From the NCBI GenBank assembly GCA_020152595.1, contig JAIGNY010000445.1:1-64000 (forward strand): a DNA stretch of 64,000 bases. Reading direction: 5' to 3'. The stretch's first letter is position 1; each line of letters begins with the position of its first letter. Below the pieces are notes generated by a model. It ran no database searches, was not told the DNA's origin, and worked only from the letters and a program-made list of their open reading frames with translations. This stretch comes from Chiridota heheva (Eukaryota > Echinodermata > Holothuroidea > Apodida > Chiridotidae). Made by a program: the position numbers and the translations under genes. Positions 22,780 through 35,705 of this stretch are shown piece after piece.

Positions 22780-24289
22780 CCAAATTTCTAATATTTTTAC
22801 CAAGGAAAGGTACAATCCTCTCGGGAGTTTTGGACCTGTTGGGTTGGCTTCTTCAACTTATGATTGAAGTTTGTAACACTTGCAACATGCAAAATTCAGT
22901 TAAATTTAGACCTAATCCGCTAAAACCGCAGAGCTTAAAGCGGCTTCGCCCGTTTCCCCCAATGGGGCTTCGCTCCTTGCCTCACCAGGGCTTCGCCCCT
23001 GGACCATCCTGGACCCCACACCGTTATATGTTTCTCTCCCAACTTCAAAAACGTCCAGGCGTCGTTGGGACCAAGTTCATATGCCATGATCAGCCTGTGG
23101 TGTAAGCAACTTGGACATGTTGGATTTGAGCCTTATATACCACGGTATACGGTTGACACAAAGAACTTGTATGGATTCAATGTAGGCCAGAATCACATGC
23201 CATGCATAATTCGGTAAACATATCAAAATTTGTTTTATGATTCTCCTATTTTAATTATCAAAACATATAGTGCTTCCTTTATATCATAATATTTTCCACT
23301 AGTATCATGGACTCATGCCATAGCCTATACGGTTGAGGTGGTTGTAGGACCAAAAATCCAAAATCATTTGTGAGCCAGCCACATAGCTAGCTTTTTGCAG
23401 AGGGCCAATGACCCGGCATTGAATTTTCCGAATCATTATGTAACCTGTTCCCATTTGCTTGGCAAGAAAATTTCAACATGCGAAAAAATGCATGCAATTT
23501 GATCAAAGACAAATAATGTTCCGTTTCTATTTCCGATCAGGGAGACGAATTTCCTCTTGCCTCTGCCCTCTTTTTTTCTCTATGCTTCCGTTGTGAATTA
23601 ATTAATGAAACATATTACAATGTTTTTAAACGGTTCAATTGATGTATTTTATGCAATTATATTCTTTTTAATTGATGCTTTTGCTTTTGTCAATATAGAA
23701 GTTATCATAATCGTAATTAGTTCAATACTACCATGGCTGTTTGGTTGCTAAGAAATGATGTCATGTTTTACTACGTAAACAACACAAACAGCTTTTTGCA
23801 CAACTAACAACACCTATGTTCACGTAAACGAACTGCATGTACTTTTCGTGATGTGCGTGTGCTGGAAGGTTAATACATATTCGGCCTACGAACTGGACGG
23901 GACATTATTTTTCAATTAAAACGTATGCCTACAGTACAGGACTAACTTGATCTTTCACACATACGGAATCTAACCTCACTTATGAGTTGGGTTTTTGCGT
24001 CGAACGGATGTCATTTTAACTTCACATTCTTTGTGACTGTGTAGTACATGTAGTTCCTTGGTCTGACTGCAAACTGTTACAGTGTTAGTCAACTTCAAAC
24101 ACGGACCAAGAATGTTGAACATGGCATAGGCTAACGTTAGGGCCGCCTAGAGCCAGTCTGAAATCATTTGCAAACATTAAAAAAACTAAAGAAATTGAGA
24201 AACAGCTTATACGTCATTGTTGTACATAATTGAACTTGAAGGATAATTTATTTGTTATTTATCCAAAACATTGACATAATAATATCAAG
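22780..24289. other. Sequence upstream of CFAP96
   Basis: Holds a short GC-richer patch with a repeated GGCTTCGC motif (about 22940-22995). Otherwise it is AT-rich with no coding signal. The CFAP96 promoter and 5' UTR must lie in the right part, but no TATA box is evident and the transcription start cannot be set. Confidence 0.4.
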
Positions 24290-24392
24290 ATGTCGGACAA
24301 CAAGGGAGGTAAAACGGACATGGACAGGATAGGACTTTTTCAAGAGATGGGCTATGTCACAATTGGAGACAGGTTTACAACTCCAGGAAGTA
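24290..24392 (+). CDS. CFAP96: CFAP96 coding exon 1
   Basis: ATG 24290 lies in AAGATGTCGG and starts the conserved GGKTDM(D/E)RIGLF segment. The donor is AGTAAGTG, with GT at 24393-24394. The exon ends after one base of a lysine codon. The alternative GT at 24390 would break the frame. Confidence 0.92.
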
Positions 24393-27300
24393 GTAAGTGA
24401 ATGTCCAAATTTATTTTTTTCTACATTTTTTTTCTTTATACAAATTACAATGATTCCCCAAATTGATTCAAGGCTTAACTATATAGCCTAGGCCTATATT
24501 ACTACTTCTATCTTTTCAAACTGAGTTCAGCCGAACGTGATTTCTTCAGTACTTTGACCAATCTGTATCTGTACCTGTAAAAATACTGCATAACACTCCC
24601 GTGGTGGAGTCAAGCACACAGGAACTGGTGTGCGCATGTACTGTAGTTGGTGGCGTTAATCTTTCTTGGTTGCATTGCTGAGATGTTCGAGGACTTGATT
24701 CTTAAATAGCTTTGGATCCGTGTTGGTGAGTTCAAATGGAAGTGAATTCCAATCTTTAACTGTTCTCGGAAAGTAGCTGAATTTGTAGCAATCTTTGTTA
24801 GTCTGTAGGAGCTGATAAGCGTTGGGGTGTAGGTGCCGTGACGGACGATGGACCGGCTGCAGAAGGTCATCAATTGGCAGACTGAGTAAGCCCAGTCTAG
24901 CTTTGTGAAGGGTGTTAAGTCTATTTGCAGTTCTCCTGGTTTCAAGTGAGGACCAGCCTAGTTGGTTTAACATTACAGACACACTACTATGCCTAAAATA
25001 GTCATTTACAACAAAACGAGCAGCCCTGCGTTGAACCTGTTTAAGCTTGTTTATGAGATTCTGTGAGTGCGGGTTCCACACAGAGGATGAGTATTCGAGT
25101 AGGGGGCGGACAAGTGTTATATAAGCAATTGCTTTAATATGTTTAGGGCAGGAATACAGATTAGGCTTGATAAAGCCAAGAGATCTACTAGCAGATGAGA
25201 TAATGCGATTAATGTTTGTTCCAAGATAAATTATTACATATGTCAATGCCTAGGTATGTGTGGTTATTTGTGTACTGGAGGATGTGACCACCCAGTTACT
25301 AAGAATATATTTTAGGCAATCAAATGCTGGGGGAACTTTTCCTTTGTTTCCCAACCAATCAGATGCAGGTTTGAGGAAAAAATGTAAGCAGCAATACGTG
25401 CACGTATTTTCTTCATGTATAACGCACGTATGATACGTGCGCTTGAAAACATTTTTTTCATACGCTTGGTCCCATACCGTGCAGACGGCCAAGATTCCTC
25501 CAGTATCTTATTGGTCAATAAGATTCCTCCAATATACGATTAGCCCACTATGGACACGTGAATCTCACCCATGTGACATTATTTGTTACTTATCCAGAAA
25601 TTGCTGATTTAGATTTGAAAAGGTCTATAGAATACCAATACCGTGCACTTTCATGACATAAGTATCACTAAGCATCCGTGGATGCCCAGTCGTAGTGGTA
25701 ATTTATAATGGTCCTGAGGCCATGCTGCATTGACCTCATATATGAATATGCATTGTTCTTTAATTAAGCTCCAGTCTCTGTCTCACAGTGACTAGGCATC
25801 CAATTAAAGCTCCAGGCTCCTTCTTACGGCGACTGGGCGTCCAGCCGCAGTGATATTACAAATTATGTCTGTATCTAGAAATAGGATTATTTCTTTCACT
25901 GCAACTGAGCATCCAGCATCCAGTCTCAGTGGTATCCAGAAATAGGATTATATCTTTCACTCCAATTGAGCATCCAGTCTCAGTGGTATCCTGTTCCTGG
26001 ACTTGGAAAATAAAAGCTTCCTTTCCCCACTACGAATGGGCATACAGCATCCAGTCCCAGTGATATTCAGAAATACTCTGTTTTTTTTCCCACTGCAACT
26101 GAGCATCCAGTCTCCGTGGTATCCTTCTCACAGCGACTGAGCATCCAGCCACAGTAATATTACAAATTATGTTTGTGTCCAGAAATAGGATTAATTCTTT
26201 CACTGTGACTGGGCATCCAGCGTCCAGTGGTATCAAGAAATAGGATTAATTCTTTCACTGTGACTGGGCATCCAGTCTCAGTGGTATCCAGAAATAGGAT
26301 TATTTCTTTTACTTCGACTGGGCATCCAGTCTCAGTGGTATTGATCCTGGACTGAAAAAATGTTTTTTTTGTTTTTATCATCGGTAAGCCATTAAATTTC
26401 GACCACGACTGAGGACCCACATTTTTAAAAAGGTATAGTTTGAAATGTGCAGGGTATTCTATACTTACTCCTGATTCAATCCTCAAAATGTGTAATTTAT
26501 TTCTTTTAAATCAGGGCCTACTTGTCTTCTTTTGATCAGTTTGTCTCTTTTTGTTTGAATAAAATGACAGCTCCCTGGTTTTACTTTTCATTTACTACCC
26601 TTGTCACTTTTGCTACTACCCTTGTCACTTTTGCCACGTTTCAATTGAGTTTAGAGCAGTTAATTGAAGGAAAGAAAAATATTTTGTTCATGTTTGCATC
26701 ATGTTTAACTTTTCAGATCTTTTATTTTCTCCATTTATTCACTTACAAATATCAAATTGCCCGAAGGATCTTGTTCTGCCTGTTCTGCCTGAACTTGCAA
26801 AAAAATTAACAATACTGTTAACAATCTGAAGAGGAGGTTTGTTTTTCAGTCTGGTCCATAATGGCTTTCTGTCTAGGGAGGTTGAACAAACTTGACAATA
26901 TAAGCCTATTAAGGTTAAACAATGTTAATGTGGGTTTTATATTCACATGTTTTTGACACAAAATTTGCTCAGAGTGGTACATTTTTGACATTCAGTTTGG
27001 GCACCATGGTTACACCACATGGAATGGATTTCATATACTGTACATTTTAATTCTTCAATTTATTATTTCAGAGCCTTTTAATGAAGCTTCACATAAAGGA
27101 AAACAGATGCTGCCAGGCGGGACCAAATCCATGTCAGCACTCCAACATGGTTACTTTGATGACAAGTACGCCCGCGTCATGGAAGGAGAGGCTTACACAG
27201 ATCCTGTTAAAAGGCGAAGACAGGAGAGGCTCAGACAAAGCAAAAACAATATTGGAAAAGCTTTCTTGCCAAGTAGCGGTGATAAGAAACCGTAAGTTTT

Positions 27301-30300
27301 GTTGAATTTACATTTAAAATATCATTCAATTGATTTTGTATTGTGGTCAAGCATACTAATCTAATGTGGTAGAAGACTGTACTGATGTATTGTTGGGGAG
27401 AAAATAACAGTAAGTTTAAAATTCTTCAAGCTTGCGGAGCTGTAAACGTTTAGTGTGTACACGCTAAACGGTCACAGGTCTAAAGGCTGAGGCTTGGTAG
27501 AAGTGACTAAAATCTTCAGTGTTTGTTTATTCTTTTTATTGAAATTTTGAGATTTTGTGACTTACAACAATTAGGCATGTCAATAGAATAAAGTAAATTT
27601 AATATATTATAAATTATGTGAAGAAATTTTGAATTAACCTTTTTGAATTGTCCTTTAAAAATGTTTTATAATTTTTTTTCTCCAAAAATGTATCTTAACA
27701 ACTTTTGATTTTCATACTTTTGTTGAATACCACATTGAATATTATCTTACATAGAACTAGAGACAAAATGAGCTTAATTGTTGTAAGATTAATTGGATTG
27801 GAAACATTTAAACTTTAAAAGAAATGAAAACACTCTTCTATTTAAAATCCAGTAAATTTTGGTTCTATTTGAAAATCACAAATTGTTCACTAATTCCCCA
27901 TTCTGTGCATGGAAAGTCATCATTATTATCTTTTACATCTTTTTTTCAGATCGGGTCATGGTAATCATTTTGGTACATTTGCGGGTCCAGTTGGTGCATT
28001 TAGCCCCAACAATAGACCAGGAAAAGCTTACAAGTCTCCTGGAAGAAATGTCCTAACTAATCCAAGCAAGCATGGAACAGGTTACGGGTAAGTTCAACAA
28101 TCAACATACTGTACTTGGTAGTTGATTAGCTCAGATCAAACAATTTGAAAGGTAAAAAATGGAAATTGTGATAAACAATTTAAAGTAAAAGTTGGGATTG
28201 GCTTTTAATTATTTTAATTCAGACAAGTACATTAATCGAGTTCCCAGTAAGAAAGTATTAGAATAGTTTAGATAATCTTATGGAAAAGTTAGGAAAGTTA
28301 GATTTATAAAAAAAAAAATAGATTACTTAAAAGATTAATTAGTTCAGTGGTCAGGCAAGTTTATCTTGTATGAAAAAGGACTTTCAAAGAAACAAAAAGG
28401 ATAACAAATCTTATTCTGTTAAGGAGATATTCAAGTTTAAAGCTCGGTCTTACCTGTGTAGAAATGACTGATATAAATACTAAATATACTATTTGTATTT
28501 TTTTTCAGGTGGTAAATTATAGTTACCCTTACTAGATTGTTTTACTACATTCCTGACATATCCAATGGTTTTTAAACCACAAATTCACAGGAAGAAATAT
28601 GATAGAATACATACAAGACCCTGAGGTATCTAAGGCTGTGATGTCACAACTAGTCTGATTTCAGTGGTTTCTTCTTAAATTAAACCAAACTTTAAACTTG
28701 AATATCTCGTTAATGGAATAAGACTTTTTAATGCTTTCTGCACCATTTTGTTTCTTTAATTTCTTTTTCATATACGATGGATTTGCTTGACCCCTGAAGT
28801 AATCCTTTAATGTCATTGACACCTGGAAAAATATCTACTGTAGCTATGCCACTGAGCATACTTCCAATACGTTTTCAGTGATGGGTTAAATCATAAAGAA
28901 ATTTAATAGTTCCTTACATTCTATAAGGTAGATGCATTTTGATTATTATATTCTTTTGGGATTAGTTGATTGATTGGCACCAAGATTTCCCCAATGGAAT
29001 AGCCCCTCACAAAGAAAGAAACAAAAACAGATCTCTGATTTATATCAAATCCAGATTTTGATTTGATATTATTTCCAGATCTGACCTGATAAAAAAAAAA
29101 ATTTGACGCACATTGATATAAATTTCATTTATGCATCAGATGAGCAATTATTCAGATTAATATCTGGCTTCATCTGGACATATGAAACTTTATTATCCCA
29201 GGTATAAGCGAGATATAAATTTGATGTAATTCAGATCTGAAATTTTTGTCAGGGAGTCCCAGAATAGGAAAGGAAGGGAAGGGGGAGGGGGGGGAAGACA
29301 ACTGCTGCTTCCATTTATTCAATACTTTTGTTGTTGTATTCAATTAGCATACTGGTACAAATGTGTCAGAGAATGAACTTTTTGTCACTTACTCACAGAG
29401 TCTGTTTCAAAACAGGAAAGTTTAGGAACGTTTCAGGCATTGTAACAAATGTTACACTTACTTCATCTCACAGTTTGGTTAAAAGGGCACTCAATGACAA
29501 GACCTTTCTTCCAAAGTAAACAGCAAACTTTGTTCTGTTAAGAAAGCCTACTAGTTTTGGGATGTGACTTGTATGGTCTTTAGTTGTTAATTAAAGAGAG
29601 AAAGAGCTTTGACACATATTGTAGGAAAAAAATACATATTTGAGGTCAGAAAAGAATGGGTCAATGAGAGACATATATGCAATCAAATATTCAAAGATAA
29701 CAATCCAGCAGATAAAAATATAATTGGCAGATTTTATGAAGATTCATTGACACACTTTTCCAGCAGAAAATTTGATTGTGATAAATCATAATTTTTAAAG
29801 TGTTTTTTATAATTCAAGTTGTATTCTTTTTTTTTTAATATTATTTTACAGTCATAGTCATGTTGTAAATAACTTGCCACCTGATTTAAATTTAATCAGA
29901 GGCAGAATATGTTGCCAGGGGAAAGAGACTGAAGGGGTAGCTGTGTTACTTTGAGGGTAGATAGATGTCACAACATAAACCTGACAAATATTGCTTCTGT
30001 AAAATGTTCCATAGGGGACTGGTAGAATGGAAATGTATTATTGTTGAGAGAGGGGGTGATTCCCCTGTTTCAACCATGTGAATGGACCTGGGTGTGAATT
30101 ATACCATAAACTAATTTCATTTTGTCTTTTTCACCACAGATATCCGAACCTCTTATTAGGAAAACAATACAACTACTCATCCAACCCTTATGATAAGGGA
30201 AAGGAAATCAGAAGGGTAAGGATGTCAGTTTATTCTCTGAATCAATCAATCAATCATGATGGCTTTCTGTAAATAATGTTTAGGAAGCTGTCTATCTGCT

Positions 30301-33300
30301 TTTATCGGGGACAAAAGCCAACACAGATATGTGAAGAAATTAAATACAGGTTATTTTCCAAAGATACCTACTTTGAAATTACAAATGTGCTTAGAAATGA
30401 CAGATTGAGAAAGTCTATCATCAGTCCGGGAGAGGTCCTATTTTAAGGAGCCTGTAAAATACCTGAGCTAATAGACATCTATCAGCCGTTTTGTTCATAT
30501 TTTGAAATAAATATGTACAGAAAGATTAAGTAAGAGACCATTTTATCATATAGATTGTATGATTTTGCGATGTGTAATTTTATTCCTTAGAATCTGCCAT
30601 CTCAGTGACAAAATTATACTGTTACAATTATTTAAAGTTTTAAAATTACTGTTTCGCGCCTAAAAGCCTAGCTTTGTTCTTGATATTTCCTCATATTGCA
30701 AAAACAAGGTGGTAAACATTTAAAGGGAGTAGATAATATACATATATATATCTTTAATTGTCAATCAGCAACATCGCCCTTCTTAACCATCTCAAAGTAC
30801 CCCCTTTAAGGAGAAAGGAACAGTTACTTTCCTTTTTTACATGATTAACCTCAGCAGGATCTGCCAACCAAAAGTGGGGGAAAAATTAATAAAATCACTC
30901 CGATATATATAAAATCACCATACAAAATAATATAAATATGGAAAAAAAGTGTGGAGAAATTGCACCCCCAAATTCTGCTTATGCCGCTTGATGAAAGTGC
31001 TTTATATTCACACTCTTTTAAAATGTTTTTATACTTTCTTTTCATTCCACAGAAAGACCAAGAATCCAGTAGAAGTGCTATGAAAGGCAGTGCATTCAAG
31101 CTGAACATGCATCCAAAATCATATTTTGATCACAACCCGTACTTTACAGACAAACCTCTTCCACCACTGAAGAAACAGGGAGGTGTCAAGAGAGATGTCA
31201 AACCATTCAAGCCCAGCTCGCCAGCCAAACTGGTAAGAAGCAGATCAGCATTTTATTTACAGGTATATGAATAGGTGTGAGGTGCAGTGACTCACTTGTT
31301 AAGGAGTCTTGCTTGTATTCGAAAGGTACCGGTTTTAATTCCCCATGTGAATGCTGCATTGTATCCTTGAGCAAGGCACTTTACTCTCAACTTACTTGCT
31401 TCAGGCTACTCAAATGTAAAATAAGTACCAGTACTGCATGGGAGTTAATCTGTGATAGACTGGTCCAAGAGGAGTCATGTACTCTCATCTGCTTGCACCA
31501 TAGAAACGGGATAAGCACTGGCTCTATGAACCTAAAAGCTTGGATGGATTTGGCTAGCTATAGACAGGTAGAGATGTTGTTATATGCACCAGAACTAACT
31601 CTTAAATCAGAACAGACTAATCTTAATGTCAAATTCAGAACAGAATAATCTCAATGTCAAAATCATCTGTAGTTTCTGAGTTATCGTTAATCAAAGTTTG
31701 GACAGATGTATGAAAGACAAGGTAACTCAAAATTTTCAATGTAATTCTTTAAATGTCTGTCCTAAATTTTAGTCACTGAAAATCATCAGACTAATATTTT
31801 AGCTAAATCTAAGATAGAGAACTGAAACTTTTTAGTCATATTCAATTCCCCCATTCAAGTAACAGTGAAGAAGGATTGTAAAAACAATGTTTACATAAAG
31901 AAATTCATAGGTTCTTTTGTTGGAATGTAACAAAATTTAAATAAAATTTGCATAATTTAAGATTAGTTCTTAAAATTCAAAATGCTGTAAAATTAATGGT
32001 CAATTTTGAACTGATTTTAATGATTTTTTGTTTGTTATTTTCCTGGTTTATGCCATATTTCGTTCCATTTAAACTCAAGTTGATGCTACCTGACCATAGA
32101 TCATTAAAGTAATACTAATTGCTTATAATTCCACTGTTCTAAACACCAAGAAATGAGGTGCTTGTTTGTCGAGTATCTCTTTAATCTGAACAATTTTTTT
32201 CTCAAGTCGTGATCATCTTAAGATGAAGAGGTACCATGTCTTGAGTCTAAAAAAAGTAGAACAATTCACCACTGGCAGTAATCCCAGGGGCCATTGTTGA
32301 AGGGAGCATATATGCATATTTTGATATCATCACTTTAACATCAATTCAAAATCAATTTCAGCATTCTGTCATCATAGGTGCCAAATATTCCTTTTATCAT
32401 AAATTATTTATTTTGGTGAAGTATTTCAATTTAGTTCACCAGTCATAATCATCCTATCCTTTTCACGTTCTCAGATTGGTGGTATGAAGGCAGGAACATT
32501 TGACCCATATCCATCACATTCAAACGACCCTTATAAACCAAAGGTAAAGAAGGGACCCCCTCCTGCCAACAGCAGTGGCAAGATTTTCACGCCCTCCTCC
32601 GGACCTAAGAGCGCCCCCACAGCATCCATCATCAATCAAAATGTCATCAGGTAAGTCAAAACTTGTCAGTAACATAAAGTAAGATTTCAGTAATACTTTC
32701 TACATGAAATTATGTCCCTTTAGCATTACACCGTGATCATTTCATTTATCGTAAACAGCTAGTGTAAATATATTTTATATATATATATATATGATAGAGG
32801 ACTGTGGAATAAATGATTTGGCGTAAAAATCGTGTTGATTTTTGATTCTGTTTGGGAGTTATTGCATTTCAAAGATTGCGTGAGCTTGTTGAAAATTGAC
32901 CTCACAGTGTAAAGTGTGATATCATAAAAGCAAATCTGAGACATTTTTTGTGTATTTCTTTGAAAATGAATTGCCATTTCATTAATTACCCGAAGTATTT
33001 TTGTTTATTCATTGAGATGGGGTATAACATGCCCTTTATAAGAACATGCTTAGCCTATCTGCCCATGAACCTTACAAGTAAATGAACAATATTATCTTGT
33101 TTTATGGAAATACATAAGAATTATCTTGGATCTGCCTTGATGACATCACATTTTACACTGCGAGGTTACTTTTCAACACATTCACCCAATTTTTTTAAAT
33201 GCAATAATTCCTCAATGAAAACAAGGTATCAATAAGATTTTTACACCACATTGTTTCTTTAATAGTCCTCTATCATATATATGAAAATCAATGGGAATAT

Positions 33301-35705
33301 TCCTTTTAAGATCTGTGGACACTTTTATAAGTGATGTTTGCTTAGATTTTCAATAACTCAAAACAATGGAACTTTTTAACTTGGTTGAAGGTAACAGTAG
33401 ATTGAATATGCAAAACTAATTATACAGGACAAATTTGTGATGTCACAGTGGGAGCTCATTCTTTATTACCTGATTTTAAACATTTGAACCCTTCTGGGAT
33501 GAGAGAATATCCTTTTCAAAATAAGTTTTCATCATTTTTAACATTAGGTGCAGGAGTATGTTCCCCCATACTTGTTAGCAGGGATGTCTGAACGATGGAA
33601 GGGCACGGGGGGCAGACTCCAAGAAAAAGCACCATAAAAACATTACATTTATAAAAAGGACACTTCTGCCCTCCTCAAAAAAAGTGGGAGGGGAGATCGC
33701 CCCTCCCCCTTTCTTGGCATCCCAGGGAACGATGGAAGGGCACCGGGGGCAGACTCCAAAGAAAAGACACCATAAAAACATTACATTTATAACCAGAAAA
33801 CCAAAAAGTTTAGTAGTTCCGATGCATTCTTTCATTGTTGGTTGATTTTCAAGTTTTATACTAACTGGCATTTCATACCATGAAATATGCTACTAACATT
33901 TATTCAAAAGCCATGCCTACCATGCATATTGATAAAATAGAACCAGTCGACAACACTTGTATGATGCAAGCATACGGTTGCACATTTATCACTGTTTTAA
34001 GAATTTTACATAGAGCCCCACCTAAATGACATCACTACCAAACCAATAGGTCATATATATGAACCATAACTTATCTGTGTGCAACATATGACATGTGTTT
34101 ACAAGTTTTTGGAGTATTTCACATTAAGGCACACATGTTAGTGATATAACCTGTTAACTTGGCAACATCAGCATTTACACAATTACTGACAAATAACATG
34201 CAAGTATGATGCAAACAGATATATGGTTGCTATAAATTTATCACTTTTTCAAGATCTTTTTATTTTATATAAAGTCCCCCCCCCCCCATCCCATTTAGAA
34301 ATATGCATGACATCACCACCAAAAACAATAGGGCACATAAACAGACAATGGGTAATCTGTGTACCACATATGTCTTGTCCTTGAGCTACTGTGTTTACTG
34401 TTTTATTCAGCAAAACCATACTACTATATTAACGATATTCAACAATTTTATACCATGGATATATATACACTAGCTAACAACATAAATATACCAAGTATGA
34501 GTCATAACAGACATGTAGTTGTTAAAATAGTTATAAGCATTTGAATTTTTTAACAGTAAGCCCCGCCTACTCATCGATATTCATGACATCACTAGCACAT
34601 GCAATTGTGTACATACACGGACCATGGGCTATTTGGGTACCACATATGACATGGATCCAGTTAACCGTTCTTTAGATATCATGTTCACAAGCTCTTTTCA
34701 GCAAAATCATAATAAGCTCTGCCCACTATGCATGTTAATGAAATTCAACCTTTTTATACCATGAGCATGTACACACCATCTAATATAATAATTAAACCAA
34801 ATATGAAACAAAACAGACATGTGTTTGTTAAAATATGAGCATTTCAAGATTTTTACATTAAGCCCTGCCCACTCTTTTATATGCATGACATCAACACCAC
34901 AAACAATAGGGCACATCTACAGACCATGGGCTATCTGTGTACCAAATATGACATGAATGCAAGGTATTGTTCTTGAGATACTGTGTTAACAAGCTCTTTT
35001 TAACAAAATTATATTAAACCCCACCTACTACACATATTGATGAATTTCAATGTTTTTATACCATGTACATGTACACAGTAGCTAACATCATATTAACACC
35101 AAATATGAAACAAAACAGATATATGATTGTCAAAATTTGAGCATTTCAAGGTTTTTACATTAAGCCCCACCTACTCATTAATATACATGACATAGCCACC
35201 AAAAACATTAGGGCACATATACAGATCATGAGCTATCTGTGTACCACATATGACTTGAATCCAGTGTATCGTTCTTGAGATATCCTGTTAACAAGCTTGC
35301 TGTTACAGACATACACATGTCAGCATGATTGCTTAGGATCCTTATGCTTTTACCATTGGAACCAAAAAGGGCACTTCTGCCCCCTAAATGGCATGCCCCT
35401 CCCCCTCCCCTTCTGGCATCCCTGCTTGTGAGCCAATTATCAAGTTACCTTTCCCCTGAAAACTTCTCCAAACCTTGTCCATAGACATGGTAAGATTTGA
35501 TTGCATTGGTATGGTTAACGCAAAACAAACACTATTTGAATGGTGGCTAGAGGAGGGTATTCATAAATTGTGTGGCATCTCTGTACCAATTATGATCATT
35601 ATATTATTGATGAATGATTGTAACATTTCTTCATATTTTCTCCTTTTCTTTTTCAGATCTATTAATAGCACAAATTTCAGGACATATGGAACAACAATGG
35701 CATAG
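24290..35705 (+). CDS. CFAP96: Cilia- and flagella-associated protein 96 (C4orf47 family), 7 coding exons
   Basis: Joining 24290-24392, 27072-27291, 27950-28087, 30140-30215, 31053-31232, 32475-32650 and 35657-35705 gives 840 nt, 279 residues plus stop, with GT/AG at every junction and consistent phase. Family landmarks are all present: GKTDMDRIGLF at the N terminus, KQMLPGGTK, NNIGKAFLPSSGDKKP, NPSKHGTGYG, FKLNMHPKSYFDHNPYF, PPLKK, FKPSSPAKL, GGMKAGTFDPYPSHS and a PSSGPKS block near the C terminus. The human protein is about 300 residues. It is a basic, Gly/Pro-rich protein of ciliary and centrosomal microtubules; its role is known mainly from localisation. The gene looks intact. It converges with the minus-strand AP1AR exons. 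Confidence 0.93.
24640..25300 (-). pseudogene. Non-LTR reverse transcriptase C-terminal part in CFAP96 intron 1
   Basis: The minus strand from 25246 to 24656 is open for 196 codons. It reads IISSASRSLGFIKPNLYSC, LVRPLLEYSSSVWNPHSQ, QRRAARFVVNDYFRHSSV and FPRTVKDWNSLPFEL, the conserved end of CR1/Jockey-type reverse transcriptases, and stops at about 24655. The block before it (TYLGIDICNNLSWN, about 25290-25245) is in another frame, so there is at least one frameshift. It is inserted antisense to CFAP96, and the catalytic YxDD region is missing. Confidence 0.88.
25660..26345. repeat. Tandem array of about 54-bp units in CFAP96 intron 1
   Basis: Units carry CAGTGGTATCCAGAAATAGG, TTCTTTCACTG and GACTGGGCATCCAGTC. 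Variants with insertions or shortened units occur over almost 700 bp. The unit contains a short inverse pair (ACTGGGCATCCAG). Stops are rare on the minus strand because of the 54-bp period, but this is not coding. Confidence 0.85.
27072..27291 (+). CDS. CFAP96: CFAP96 coding exon 2
   Basis: Acceptor TTATTTCAG ends at 27071; donor is CC|GTAAGT at 27292. Encodes from PFNEASHKGKQMLPGG through NNIGKAFLPSSGDKKP, the best-conserved part of the family. Confidence 0.93.
27950..28087 (+). CDS. CFAP96: CFAP96 coding exon 3
   Basis: Acceptor TTTTTTTCAG ends at 27949; donor GGTAAGTT starts at 28088. Encodes SGHGNHFGTFAGPVGAF through NPSKHGTGYG. Confidence 0.92.
28331..28806. mobile_element. TTAA-type MITE, copy 1 (CFAP96 intron 3)
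   Basis: Flanked by TTAA at 28327-28330 and 28807-28810. The ends are inverse versions of AGGATTAGTTCAGTGGTCA. The interior matches the copies at 42206, 57184 and 63712. A 4-bp TTAA duplication points to piggyBac- or Kolobok-type mobilisation. Non-coding. Confidence 0.75.
30140..30215 (+). CDS. CFAP96: CFAP96 coding exon 4
   Basis: Acceptor TTTTCACCACAG ends at 30139; donor GGTAAGGA starts at 30216. Encodes YPNLLLGKQYNYSSNPYDKG. The exon ends on a codon boundary. Confidence 0.9.
31053..31232 (+). CDS. CFAP96: CFAP96 coding exon 5
   Basis: Acceptor TTCATTCCACAG ends at 31052; donor GGTAAGAA starts at 31233. Exactly 60 codons, including GSAFKLNMHPKSYFDHNPYF and FKPSSPAKL. Confidence 0.93.
31278..31562 (+). 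mobile_element. tRNA-derived SINE, copy 1 (CFAP96 intron 5)
   Basis: Same sequence family as the minus-strand copy at 46821-47075. The head resembles a tRNA gene, with an A-box-like TGACTCACTTGTTAAGGAG and a degenerate B box. It is followed by a body with CTTGAGCAAGGCACTTTACT, GTACCAGTACTGCATGGGAG and TTAATCTGTGATAGACTGG. No poly(A) tail is obvious. Confidence 0.75.
32475..32650 (+). CDS. CFAP96: CFAP96 coding exon 6
   Basis: Acceptor TTCTCAG ends at 32474; donor AG|GTAAGTC starts at 32651. Encodes GGMKAGTFDPYPSHS through the KIFTPSSGPKS block. Confidence 0.93.
32787..33282. mobile_element. MITE with ATATATGATAGAGGACT inverted ends (CFAP96 intron 6)
   Basis: Left end ATATATGATAGAGGACT and right end AGTCCTCTATCATATAT are exact inverses. 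The similarity continues inward for about 170 bp, for instance the inverse pair around GTTGAAAATTGACCTCACAG and its right-arm counterpart near 33160. No coding capacity. TA-rich flanks make the target duplication unreadable. Confidence 0.75.
33579..35424. mobile_element. Composite repeat element with GCAGGGATG ends and internal tandem units (CFAP96 intron 6)
   Basis: Left end GCAGGGATGTC and right end GGCATCCCTGC are inverse. Flanks TTGTTA and TTGTGA may be a 6-bp target duplication with one mismatch. Inside, a tandem duplication of about 135 bp (33590-33790) precedes about five units of roughly 300 bp (33880-35330). Each unit contains GACATCA...CACCAAAAACAATAGG, GGGCTATCTGTGTACCA, GTTCTTGAGATAT and AACAAGCTCTTTT. 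The same unit occurs at 47236-47560 and 55400-56380. Confidence 0.65.
35657..35705 (+). CDS. CFAP96: CFAP96 coding exon 7 (last)
   Basis: Acceptor CTTTTTCAG ends at 35656. Completes an arginine codon, encodes SINSTNFRTYGTTMA and stops at TAG 35703-35705. This short tail resembles the family end (N.R..N.KNYKT-type). Confidence 0.85.
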
